From the NCBI GenBank assembly GCA_014526335.1, contig JACTAT010000021.1, positions 1,596,690 to 1,660,689 on the forward strand: 64,000 nucleotides of DNA. The letters are read 5' to 3'. The DNA comes from Chrysaora quinquecirrha. Taxonomy: Eukaryota > Cnidaria > Scyphozoa > Semaeostomeae > Pelagiidae. A model generated the notes under the pieces. It was not told where the DNA came from. It did no database searches and worked only from the letters and a program-made list of their open reading frames with translations. Positions 24,101 through 31,966 of the stretch are shown in pieces. Numbering within the stretch: the stretch's first letter is position 1; every line of letters begins with the position of its first letter. The translations under genes and the position numbers were made by a program.

Positions 24101-24923
24101 ACTGAATACCCAAATATACTGTCTGTCCGCTTTTTGCTTTCCTGACTCGCTAAACAACTCAAAAACTATTTATTTTAATGAAACTAAAGAGATGCTGAAT
24201 GCAAACAAAAGCAGTAACAAGATGAGCAATGAATGTAGGTGATTTATGTGAATGGATTTTCTTTACTTGTAGAATAAAGAAAGCTGAACAACTAGTGGAA
24301 ATTTACTATAAAAATCAGTCAAAAATATCAACAAGGAAAACGCCACATAATTTGAAAGGAATCTCACTTCTTATGGTATGTAAAACAACTTTCATATTTA
24401 CATTGCATAAATTTACATGTTTGAGTAATTTCCTGCATAAATTAACATAATTAAGTGTTGTCATGCATACATTAGCATACATTAAGAAAAGAAAGTTTTT
24501 TCCAAGAAACTTTTACATTGCTAATGCATTATAGCAGAGTACAGTGAAGAGCTCCATTAATCATTGGATAAATTAGCATGATTAATTACGCATTTTCTGC
24601 ATAAATTAGTATGATTTAAAACACAAAGGTCTCTGGTAATACATTAGGTAAAACAAGCCTTTTCTTTCTAGTCAGACTATTATATTGTTATTGCATCATA
24701 GCAGAGTACAGTTAGGAGTTCTCCATTAATCATTGCATAAATTAGCATGATTAATTACGCATTTTCGTGCATAAATTAGCATAATTTAAATACTGGCAAT
24801 ACATTAGCGTAAATGAGCCTTTTCTTTGTCCAGGCTTATTTGAAAGAAAAGGACATTGTTGAGAAAGCAATCATATACCTGCCTGATTTCGACAAAGATG
24901 ACCAATATAGTGTTCAACTCTAA
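141..24923 (+). CDS. KNTC1: KNTC1 (ROD) kinetochore protein, C-terminal part, 22 exons
   Basis: KNTC1/ROD is the large subunit of the RZZ complex, which brings Spindly, dynein and Mad1/Mad2 to unattached kinetochores. About 750 codons of the Rod C-terminal region are visible; the family is about 2,200 residues. Exons: 141-312, 2315-2410, 3071-3164, 3490-3551, 3782-3983, 4444-4517, 5090-5294, 5736-5812, 5938-6000, 6912-6973, 7386-7455, 7923-8037, 8963-9098, 9226-9321, 9449-9505, 9845-9899, 10225-10288, 11411-11540, 11721-11810, 23061-23206, 24273-24375, 24834-24923 (stop TAA). All have AG/GT borders and phases agree throughout, except for a one-base loss in exon 12. Recognisable family segments are KWLPS, YLAELEEL, VKGLWRNHSHEP, YDPQLWNILL and CPVILDLDL. 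The 5' exons lie outside the window. Intron 19 is 11.2 kb and holds another gene. Exon calls come from reading, without transcripts. Confidence 0.93.
1263..2135 (+). repeat. CACTA pentanucleotide satellite
   Basis: Near-perfect (CACTA)n from 1263 to about 1650, decaying into CACTA/CATTA/CTGCA variants to about 2135. It fills most of the KNTC1 intron between exons 141-312 and 2315-2410. Nothing else is seen in that intron. Confidence 0.95.
2685..2886 (+). repeat. Dispersed repeat 'AACGTCAGAAACAG', copy 1
   Basis: AATATAAACGTCAGAAACAG is followed by CACCAGTGATAAAGTG, TTTTAAACAACAATCAG and GAGTCCAAGTGAGAAAACGA. The same order of motifs occurs at 7640-7850 and, partly, at 6222-6425. No family recognised. 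Confidence 0.65.
6222..6425 (+). repeat. Dispersed repeat 'AACGTCAGAAACAG', copy 2
   Basis: GACACTCCACCGAGTATAAA is followed by CGTCAGAAACATCC and CACCAATCAGAAAAGTGAAC; the right half differs from the other copies. In KNTC1 intron 9. Confidence 0.55.
7046..7308. mobile_element. MITE, GGCTAAACTAGGAGACA family, diverged
   Basis: Ends AAAGCTATGACTGAGACTTG and CGACATGTTTCCTAGTTTAG followed by TCAGGCCTAA form imperfect inverted repeats; the interior has TGTCTCCCAGGGTGGCCAAAC. Matches the copies at 22.7 and 28.0 kb. Confidence 0.65.
7640..7850 (+). repeat. Dispersed repeat 'AACGTCAGAAACAG', copy 3
   Basis: GACACTCCTCAGAGTATGAA is followed by CGTCAGAAACAGACCG, CACCAATCATAAAGTAG and GAGTCCAAGTGAGAAAACGA. 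The closest match is the copy at 2685. In KNTC1 intron 11. Confidence 0.65.
7923..8037 (+). other. KNTC1: KNTC1 exon 12 with a one-base frameshift
   Basis: The exon opens in the KNTC1 frame (EVSSTVTNVCRIRALQALF...VTK). As written it then runs into a frame whose phase does not fit exon 13. If the A-run at 7997-8000 had five A instead of four, the exon would continue IEDTAAKPLDEIR and join exon 13 (HYLTSLIYLAELE) in phase 2. That reading matches the length and residues I recall for vertebrate KNTC1 (KPAEELKEYL...IYLAELE). The base is therefore missing either in the assembly or in the genome. Confidence 0.85.
8130..8276 (+). repeat. Dispersed repeat 'GGTCTGGGTCGGCGCGACA', copy 1
   Basis: CAAAGAGGTCTGGGTCGGCG continues with GCGACATTTTTCTGAAAG and ends AGGAGAGGTAATGCAGCAA. 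It matches 14738-14860 over its whole length. Contains a run of 12 C at the centre. Confidence 0.6.
10440..10535 (+). repeat. Left flanking direct repeat of the Penelope-like remnant
   Basis: This segment (GTTTGACTTAATCGTGTTTCGG, then AGCACCATACATATTAATG, then a TATTGGTCATGTC tail) is repeated in diverged form at about 10970-11065 behind the endonuclease frame, in the same orientation. Confidence 0.6.
10558..10899 (+). mobile_element. Penelope-like retroelement remnant, GIY-YIG endonuclease end
   Basis: The frame reads KIPCRDCPKSYIGQSKRETG, then TRLKEHKSNVNHG, then DLANHCWTEKHQMDW and ENR-like WKNRLVKESIHSVL. This is the C-terminal GIY-YIG nuclease of Penelope-like elements: the IPC..C..YIG core, the RL.EH helix, the H...H.MDW block and the WxxRLxxE block are all present. 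The reverse transcriptase part is missing, so the copy is dead and 5' truncated. Similar sequence (CGTGTTTCGGCTATG) stands on both sides, at 10452 and 10988, as expected for the pseudo-LTRs of this class. It lies in KNTC1 intron 17. Confidence 0.85.
10970..11065 (+). repeat. Right flanking direct repeat of the Penelope-like remnant
   Basis: Diverged direct copy of the segment at 10440-10535, placed just after the endonuclease frame. Together they bracket the remnant. Confidence 0.6.
11140..11292 (+). mobile_element. tRNA-derived SINE
   Basis: Contains CTCAGTGGAAACG (box A-like) and GGTTCGAATCC at 11247-11257, a perfect RNA polymerase III box B, with the family tail GTGGTATGCCACTTGTGG. Lies in KNTC1 intron 17 next to the Penelope-like remnant. 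Confidence 0.75.
12880..14375. mobile_element. Cluster of SINE copies in both orientations, with a nested MITE
   Basis: Minus-strand copies lie at about 12880-13010 (diverged), 13505-13640, 13670-13800 and 13990-14115. Plus-strand copies lie at 14110-14200 and 14270-14375. The best plus copy has TAGCTCAGTGGAATCG (box A) and AGGTTCTAACCCC (box B). The abutting copies near 14110 form an inverted pair. Located in KNTC1 intron 19, 3' of the homeobox gene. Confidence 0.75.
13018..13502. mobile_element. MITE, CACGC/GCGTG-end family
   Basis: The ends are inverted repeats: CGCAGTTTTTTTTATAAGCAAC on the left and GTTGCTTATAAAATAACTGCG on the right. The interior repeats AAGCAACT motifs. It sits between SINE-derived pieces. 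Confidence 0.65.
14738..14860 (+). repeat. Dispersed repeat 'GGTCTGGTTCGGCGCGACA', copy 2
   Basis: Second copy of the element at 8130-8276, lacking the C-run. It is directly followed by the ATTCATTAGCATC minisatellite. Confidence 0.6.
14870..15420 (+). repeat. ATTCATTAGCATCTTCATTTC minisatellite
   Basis: Degenerate tandem units of about 20-30 bases built on ATTCATTAGCATCTTCATTT and CATACCATATTC. The same unit appears at 62645-62880 in FRMD8. Confidence 0.85.
16265..20691 (-). CDS. Dbx-like (NKL class) homeobox gene, two exons, nested in KNTC1 intron 19
   Basis: Exon 1 ends at 20391 and starts at ATG 20595 (or in-frame ATG 20691). It encodes a basic, Pro-containing N-terminus with an EH1-type repressor motif, LKFGIDAILG, as in Dbx and Hlx proteins (Groucho binding). 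It ends in phase 1 at a GTGAGT donor. Exon 2 (16265-16627) starts at a TTTTCACCAG acceptor in the matching phase. It encodes KRAVFTDHQRRQLELEF, then HKYISKQE, then NLANRLHLSESQV, then WFQNRRMKWRNRQERE, and ends with TAA at 16265-16267. RAVF, KYIS, WFQNRRMKWRN and ERE point to Dbx. The homeodomain is interrupted by two one-base deletions, in the T-runs at 16469-16471 and 16429-16430 on the + strand. It is either a real gene with assembly errors or a decaying one. Hlx is the main alternative family. Confidence 0.85.
16868..16955 (+). repeat. GAGAGGA polypurine run
   Basis: AAGAGAAGAG units pass into (GAGAG) repeats over about 85 bases with one strand purely purine; such tracts can form triplex DNA. 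Confidence 0.85.
18416..18660 (+). repeat. Diverged 161-bp direct duplication
   Basis: GAGGTTGCTAACCTTGTGT at 18416 recurs at 18577, each followed by TATACCCTA/AATACCCTA and TAGCTGTAGT. Located in the intron of the Dbx-like gene. Confidence 0.6.
19020..20230 (+). repeat. 198/194-bp tandem array
   Basis: Six copies, judged by the marker TACTGCTTGTTGAT at 19083, 19281, 19479, 19677, 19871 and 20065. The first three steps are exactly 198 bases, the last two 194. The 198-bp units keep a 66-codon minus-strand frame open by arithmetic; the 194-bp units break it, so it is not a gene. The array fills the intron of the Dbx-like gene next to exon 1. Confidence 0.92.
20737..20744 (+). promoter_or_regulatory. 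POU octamer-like site upstream of the homeobox gene
   Basis: The perfect octamer ATGCAAAT lies 46 bases upstream of the first in-frame ATG of the Dbx-like gene. It is a candidate POU-factor site by motif only; an 8-mer can occur by chance in AT-rich DNA. Confidence 0.25.
20845..21450 (+). repeat. TGAT-type degenerate microsatellite
   Basis: Runs of TTGATTGATTGATTG mixed with GTGATTGG, GTTTGATTG and GTGATCCGTGAT over 600 bases. KNTC1 intron 19. Confidence 0.85.
20846..23060. other. KNTC1 intron 19, part upstream of the homeobox gene
   Basis: The TGAT array is followed by 21450-22660, a very AT-rich stretch without a supportable exon, and then a MITE at 22666-22946. The open frames on both strands here have no splice context or family resemblance. 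Confidence 0.6.
22666..22946. mobile_element. MITE, GGCTAAACTAGGAGACA family
   Basis: Left end AAGGCTATGGCTAAACTAGG; right end CTTCTAGTTTAGCAAAGCCTT (inverted complement), with TA at both borders. CpG-rich subterminal motif TGTCGCGCGCGAC. Lies in KNTC1 intron 19, 0.1 kb before exon 20. Confidence 0.75.
23755..24029. mobile_element. MITE, GGCCCTGGCCAAAC family
   Basis: Begins TTAGGCCCTGGCCAAACATC and ends TTGGGCAAGGGCCTTA, giving inverted ends. Interior motifs GTCAAACATTTG and CGTTTGGCCACGTC recur as inverted pairs. Lies in KNTC1 intron 20. Confidence 0.65.
24430..24830 (+). repeat. 167-bp tandem duplication covering the last KNTC1 acceptor
   Basis: AGCAGAGTACAG at 24533 recurs at 24700. Each copy continues with CCATTAATCATTG, ATTAGCATGATTAATTACGC and a CCTTTTCTTT(C/G) tail. 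The right copy ends in the acceptor of the last exon (24833). The left copy ends in a decoy acceptor, CCTTTTCTTTCTAG, at 24670. Confidence 0.75.
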
Positions 24924-25165
24924 TTCACAAAGAGGCTGTTAATGAAATAGAGATTGCTATAAGATGGCTGACATTTAGTTTAATTTTCCCAAAGTAAGGC
25001 AAAATATGAACATTAAGTTTAGAAGACATTACGAAGTATAAATATTATTGAATTTTGGTCATTTGTTTTGTTATTTGTTGGTTTTGGCATTCATATACCC
25101 TTGAACTCGTGTGATTCACAATGTCTTCTCAAAATTCTTTGCCACGTTTAAACATCCGATTGTCT

Positions 25166-28100
25166 TCAAACTGATGTCTGCCTGTAGTCCTTTGTGTCAA
25201 GAATCTGCTTTCCGCACATCGCACAAATTCCTTCAAGCAAAAAAAATTCAAATTGTAATACTACAGTACCTGATAAAACAACACACTGCTGATGATCCCT
25301 AGAAACATTTTTATGTAAGAGAAAATGGGAGATTTAGACCATCAGGCCCGGTGTCGAACGTGCGAAAAGTGATTAAATACATGGTGCAGTTAATCAATAA
25401 AAGACCCTTGTTCCTTAAACCTTCAAAAGGCTGTGTAACATAGTGAGTCAAAGTGCTAGCGAATCAAATTGATTCGAGCTCTTCAACTGACCAATCAAAA
25501 GAGTCAATAAGTTTATTAACGAGCTACATCATCCAAAAACAAAACCATCAAATAAGGTAAGTCAATTGAAATGCCCTGTCACTAAAAATAAATTTATCAT
25601 TATTAGAACAGCTTTTAGTAAGCCAATCAGAATGTACATTCAATTAGCCAATCATAACGCTTAATTTTCATCGAATAACCAATCAAAATACAGCACAAAG
25701 TGACCTTGGATTGCGGCTTTCAATTCAATAAAGTCTGATTATAATTTTAATCTTTTCCAATCTGATTTGCCCACGGTCAGCTTAACATTGGAAAAAGGCA
25801 AGTTTTTTTTATTTTTCATTACATTTCTCGGCCTAATCTTCAGATTTTCTTCACGGTTCACAAAAACGTGATGATGATCAACGATTTTAACAAAAGCAGA
25901 ACAATATCGATATATTTCCTGTTACAGTTTTCCTTTCCTTCCTAGAACTAAAAAACCTGTTTCTACAGACTGCATAATCTTTTACATTATGAGATAAATG
26001 TTGTTAGGAAACAACCACTTTTCTATTGTCTTTTAAAACCTGCTAATGAATATATTAACCTAAGTGGATGGCAATATTATTTGAATTTCTTAAACTTTCT
26101 CAGCATGTTTGGTGTTGGACAGAGGTTTGATGGAAAGCATTTGTTTAAATTAAATTATTTGATGGTAAATTAAATTAATATATCTACCTTTTTTGTATGC
26201 ACATCCTGTGATGGTCAAAGCAATCATGGAAAAAAGATGAAAAAGTTATAAAGAGAAGACAATAATAAGGTAATTTTTGTGAAATTTACTTCTTCGTTTT
26301 TCAGCGAAACAGATCGATGCTTTGCAAGTAACTAACTACATGTAACTTTCATAAAAAATCAAAAATTGATGTTGAACCAGTACTGAAAGGTAGACTGAAA
26401 GTTTCTTACGATTTGCTTTAAGTATCTAAATTGGAAACATAGTAATTCTATTCGAATAATGTTTTGAAACCCATTTACACGCTGTTTTTTTTACAAAGAA
26501 CCACCTTACAAAGAACTTATACTACTAAAGAGAAAATCATTCAGGAACTTTTGAATGTTAAATAGTTTTATCACCGCAAATAATCAAGAATTAGAAAGCC
26601 GGTTCCATTCATTTGCAGTCGAAAATGACATAAATTGTAGCTACGTTAAGCATGAATGTTTCTTTGAGTAGTCTCGAGCTTTGCCCACATGCAAGTGTCT
26701 CTCTTTTATTGTTAAGACCACTGTATGTGCAGTTAAAACTAAGGAACTATTAAGGAACTTATACACGTATTTTTTCATAAGAAACTCTTTATAAGAAACC
26801 CAGACTCTGGAATGGCCAAAAATTTTAGAAACTCCAGTACTGGAAAATCTTTGACCAAGAAACCTTTCATATAATTCTGTGACATATTCAAGTTTATTTT
26901 CCATGTTTTGTATGCAATAACGTATATTTGTGACACGCAGAAAAGCTGGAAGGCCACAAGCATCCAAATACAATCGATATATAGGTTTAGAACATCATTC
27001 AGATAAAATCACAATGTCATCAATACAGATATGTAAGAAACTCGTAAGAAATTTTCAGTACTCAAATTCCGAAAATTTCAAGAAACTTTGAGTACTGGGC
27101 CAATTTTTAGTTTCTTCAGCAGAAAAAATACGTGTAGTTAGTTTATTCAGAAATGTTCAGATAATTGCTCCCCTCTGAAACGAATAAAGCGCCCTAGGAG
27201 CTTAATCGAGGAAATAGGGTATGTACACGCTTTTTTTATAAAGAACCACTTTATAAGGAACCTACATGTAGAAGGCCCGAAAATTTAAAGAACTCATACT
27301 ACTAAAGAGAAAATCATTAAGGAGCTTTTGAATATTGAATACTTTTATGATTGAAAATAATCAAGAATTAGAAAGCCGGTTCCATTCGTTTGCAGTCGAA
27401 AATCACATAAATTGTACGTTAAGCATGTATCCAATGTTTCTTTGAGTAGTCTCGAGCTTTGCTCACATGCAAATGTCTCTCTTTTGTTGTTAAGACCACT
27501 ATATGTGCAGTTAAAATTAAGGAACTATTAAGGAACTTTTGGAACTACAATTGCCTCAAAAGAGGTCCAAAAATAAGGAACTTTAAGAACTAGGCCTTGA
27601 GGTAGGTTCCTTATAAAAAAAAGCGTGTATAACAAAACATTGGTCAGAGCTGGTCTTGATAACGTGAGAATCTGGAGAATTCAAGCGTTTATCTACAAAA
27701 TTACACACATCTTTTGACTTCAGAGATAGATAACGTCTTGATAACAAAAAAGGGTGGGTTTTTTATCTTTCGCTCCTTGTGGCAACAATATCGACACAGC
27801 TCCTGTACAACGAGCTGAACCTATGAGCTAAATGATCTTTCTTATTAAGAGTGTCAAAATATAATCATGGAAACCACTCAAACCTTGACAATAATGTGAG
27901 CCAATTTGGTGAACACTTTGCTTGCAAATTCTGCACTTGTTGTACTGACTGTATGGTGAGGATCTACGAACAATAAATAAAATCATAAGATCATTAATTG
28001 GTGATTTAAGGCCTGGCTAAACTATGAGACACGTCACGCGCGACATTGATGTCCCCTTAGTGTCTCCCAGTTTAGCCACCTCGGAAAGTTTGTAGCGCTT

Positions 28101-31100
28101 TGTAGCAAAATTGTTAGCAAGAATCAAGCAAATGTTTCTGGGAGACAACAGAAACATTTCTTGTTTCCGCGACATGCAAATGACTCAGAGGACATGTCGC
28201 TTGTCACTCGCATGTTTACCCACCCTGGGAGACACACCGAATACAGTGTCACGCGCAACATGTCTCCTAGTTTAGCCAGGCCTTTACTCTGACCGCCAAG
28301 CGACAAGAATAATTAATACTAGTAATACTTTTTTCAGGGATGGCTAAAAAATTCATACTGTTAAAATTCACTGAATTTATGAGCCAAAGAACAAGACGCG
28401 TGAGAAACATACAAGATCATGAACCTCAAGATGTAAGTTTATCGAACATTGTCTTTTTCTATCGACTTATTTAATTTATCATTCATATAAAGAAGGTATA
28501 CCCTACTTGGCACGAAGTTGATCTAGATGATCGAGTGGTGGGAGTGAAACCTCAGCCCTTCTACCGGACCCTCGACCCTCTGACACCCGAAGTAGCGATC
28601 GAAGCCCTTCTTTGCAAATAAAACTCTGAACAAAAACAAGGGGCATTTTCACTCGTTTAAAAAAGCGTACAAGCTTCCTATTGAAACAAAAGTATTCTTA
28701 CAAGATTCCTACAAAAACAATAGCGATTGCAGCTGAAGGAGCACGAAATTCCAAGGAGTGAAGTGCCCCTTGAACAAAAAGGCTATTTCCCTGTCCTAAC
28801 AGATATGGGATTCGAATTTTTTGCAGAATCATTTTGCAACTTCGCAACAAAATAGAAGACCATTGAAATCAATGAGCAAATTTCGATTCATTATAACCAA
28901 GAGAGCTCTTTCCTAAGATTCCTTTTTTTTATCTTGGTTAGAACTGGCCTTACCTTTGTTTCCTTGAAGAAGACAGAAGTTTATTTCCTCCAAGCTTAAC
29001 TTGACCAGATGCTGAAAACATGAAAAAGATTGCAATCTTAAACTTGCACTACTTGATGAGCAAAACATCTACTACATTACAAATAATCAGTTACAGTAAT
29101 AATTCGAATTAACTCCTTCCTTTCAAATAAGCTCCACTTTGAATAAGCCCCTCTTTCAAAGGCGCTGCCTCAAAATCCTGCTAGAACCCATGTATCCCTT
29201 TATATGGCTATAAAAGCTACCACATATCTTATCCAACCGAAAGTATGAAATAATAAAGGCCTGGATTTCGTTTCGCACGCATTTGGTCATGCATTTACCT
29301 ATCTGTATATATGTATAAGCCTCCTTTTGATGGTGACTAACGCCCACTTTCCAACAGACCATCCCCCTCTTGAACGTTAAGTTTTGAATAAGCACATGGA
29401 CGAACACGTCGTTGGCTGCTCTGATCAAGCAGCCCAGGGTTTGAATCCCATCAGTTAGGGTATGCCACTTGCGGAAAGAACACCTTCCCCGGATAAAATA
29501 GAACAACTCTAGAAATCTCCATTATAAGGCATCCAACTACACAACAGACGCCTCCAAAAAGCTGACACAAGCTTTCGTCCAGGACTTTATACAGCAGGTA
29601 AGATAAATGAGCGAAAGAAAGTTGACATTGATAGGAGGAACTCAGGTTGGAGATGGCGTTGATGAGACGTTCGAGATCCCATCGGGACCAACTTCCACAG
29701 CCGAGCCTTGGTCGTACAAGCCTATAGTCAAGTCAGCCGTCCATCCGTCCAAATCGGCGTCGGCAAATGAGTATTCTTCCCAAATTCTCAGTTTGGGTAA
29801 AAAGCTGATGGTCCGTCCCGCCTGAGACACTGACTTGCGTTATCAAATGAAGATATAGATTATGTTATCGCAAAGAACTAATAATAAAACTGGTCCAAAG
29901 ATGTTCGTTTTATAAAGAACATATCAAAACAATGATTGATCGCTCTAGAATAATGCTTCAAGGCCAACTCTATGGAGCCATAAATGAGCAAACAGTTATT
30001 CTGAGAAATTAACATTATTGAGAAAACCCACGTATCTTTATGCATAGCATTTTTCATGTTTCCTTTTTCATGCTGTTTGTTTGTATTAATTGAATGCGAA
30101 ATTAGAAATCAACAAGGCGTACACCAGGGAGCCCTACATATCTAAAATTTGAACATCTTAAAGCTGTTTTCGTACATTGGTCGCTAGAACATGTCAAGAT
30201 GAAGCGAAACTGGAAATCATAAAAACCCCGCTGCTTTGGTAGACGACGTAACGAGAAAAACAAGGGTTAATACTGAGCTATTGTCAATGATATAATAGAA
30301 CACCGTTGGCTTTAATAATTTCAAATTAAAATGTGAAAATATTGATAAATAATTTAGATCTACCTGTTTTACGTTCAGTTTTGATGACAACAATATTATA
30401 AAGATATGATAACCATTACTCAAAATTAACGAATTTACGATGCTTTGAATGGATAAAGATCAAAATGTCCTCCTAATCTTTTTCATCTCAAGTGGCATTA
30501 ATCTTCGTGGATTATCTTCACTTGTTTGTGAAATTAACCAAACAACAAGAAGCAAGTTTTCTGGATTGTTTTTGTTAAGAGAAGGCTGATGATGAAAGTG
30601 TTGTTAAGAGGAAATGAGGACGATATCCTGATAGATATAATTTAGAGATATCCAGAGATATGTTTATGAATATTGGTGCATGTAGCGCATTTATCTACCA
30701 AATTCAGAAATCTATCGAAATTAATATCGAAGATTGGAGAGTTAATAATAAGAAGGTAAGAAAAAGTATGGTTTGATGGAGGTTCCAGTCTTAGGCCCTG
30801 GCCTGGCCAAACGATCAAACATTGTTGGTCAAACATTTGAAAACGCTTTACAAGCAATATTTGTCCGTTTGGCCACGTCATGAAACATTGCTTGGCAAGC
30901 AAAAATCGCCCAGGAATGTTTGTATAAAAACTTTTTAGTTAGAACATTATAGTTGTTGGGTAAATCTGTCACTACATTAGTTAGTTAGTTAGTTAGTTAG
31001 TTATTTAGTTAGTTAGTTAGTTAGTTAGTTATTTAGTTAGTTAGTTAGTTTAGTTAGTTAGTTAGTTAGTTAGTTAGCAAGTTAGTTAGTTACTTACTTA

Positions 31101-31166
31101 CAAGTTACTTAGTTAGTTCGTTTGTTAATTAGTTAGTTAGTTAGCTAATTAATGAGTTCAGTTAGC

Positions 31167-31198
<32 letters not shown>

Positions 31199-31966
31199 CA
31201 GTCAGTTACTTAGTTAGTTCGTGAGATAGTTAGTTAGCTAGTTAGTAGTTGGTTAGTTAGTTAGTTAATTAGTTAGGTTAAGTTAGTTAGTATGCTAGTT
31301 AGTTAGTTAGTTAGTTGGTTGGTCGGTTAGCTAGTTATTTAGTTGGTTAGTTAGTTAGTTAAAAAAAACGATGAAATAAAGGAAAAGTCTAATTTCTGGG
31401 TAAGCACGCTGTAACAATGTCTAAATATGTGCCAGATTGTTCCAACAGCGAAAACATATACGGATAATACGTTACTTTAAATAAAGAAAGTGCACCAGCT
31501 TAATATATACTATACCTGCAGTGTTCCTTGCTCCAGTTTTCCATGGATCAGGAGTGACAACTTTGCCAAGCTTTTTCTGGCCTTGGGAAACAAATAAAAT
31601 AATTTTCTTTCGTCATTAAGAAAATTGTTAGTTTCCTGTCTGTTCAAATGAGGCTTACTCTTCTAATGAAGCAAAATCCGCTAATTTGCGCATAAAGTTG
31701 AGATATCAAAATTTATTGACCTTTGACTGAGAATTCTCTGATGTTCTTAAGTCTATTTTGACGCTATAATAGACACTCAAAATTACTTTCTTTGAAAATT
31801 TTTCGTTTTCTAGGCCTAAAAGGTCAATCTCAAAGGGCCTAGCTAGGCCATATCACAACAAACACTTTTACTGCTGCAAATAAGATTTAAATCACCAATA
31901 AAGTTGAATTATAGGTTTTTTGATAAAATAGGATATAAAATAATGCTTACATTTCTCACAAACCAT
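25166..31966 (-). CDS. CRIPT: CRIPT, complete, six exons with an 18-nt microexon
   Basis: CRIPT is a small Cys-rich protein known as a PSD-95 PDZ3 ligand and as a minor-spliceosome factor. Exons in coding order are 31951-31966 (MVCEK), 31516-31581 (KKLGKVVTPDPWKTGARNTA), 28954-29011, 27884-27963 (CRICKQSVHQIGSHYCQ), 26188-26205 (CAYKK, 18 nt) and 25166-25230 (ICAMCGKQILDTKDYRQTSV, stop TGA). All junctions have AG/GT borders and consistent phases. The product is exactly 100 residues, against about 101 in vertebrates. It keeps the four CxxC pairs (MVCEKC, CRIC, CQGC, CAMC) and the C-terminal PDZ ligand QTSV. Its stop lies 242 bases from the KNTC1 stop, so the two genes converge. The first exon of the next + strand gene lies inside its 28954/27963 intron. 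Confidence 0.97.
26478..26763. mobile_element. MITE, CACGC family, truncated copy
   Basis: Left end CACGCTGTTTTTTTTACAAAGAACC preceded by TA. The body matches the intact copy at 27236-27627 up to CTATTAAGGAACTT, where another MITE begins; the right half is absent. Confidence 0.65.
26764..27134. mobile_element. MITE, related subfamily, inserted at the broken copy
   Basis: Starts CACGTATTTTTTCATAAGAAAC and ends in the inverted complement (GTTTCTTCAGCAGAAAAAATACGTG). TA flanks both sides (26762-26763 and 27135-27136), the signature of Tc1/mariner-type insertion. Confidence 0.7.
27236..27627. mobile_element. MITE, CACGC family, intact
   Basis: Terminal inverted repeats CACGCTTTTTTTATAAAGAACC and GGTTCCTTATAAAAAAAAGCGTG, with TA on both sides (27234-27235, 27628-27629). 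No coding capacity, so it is non-autonomous. It lies in the CRIPT intron between the microexon and exon 4. Confidence 0.8.
28008..28285. mobile_element. MITE, GGCTAAACTAGGAGACA family
   Basis: Left AAGGCCTGGCTAAACTATGAG and right CTCCTAGTTTAGCCAGGCCTT are near-perfect inverted repeats. Located in a CRIPT intron, 53 bases before the putative first exon of the coiled-coil gene. Confidence 0.75.

Noticed and set aside
30972..31365. TTAG array as interstitial telomere sequence
   Set aside because: The unit is four bases with irregular variants; no TTAGGG or TTAGG phase is kept.
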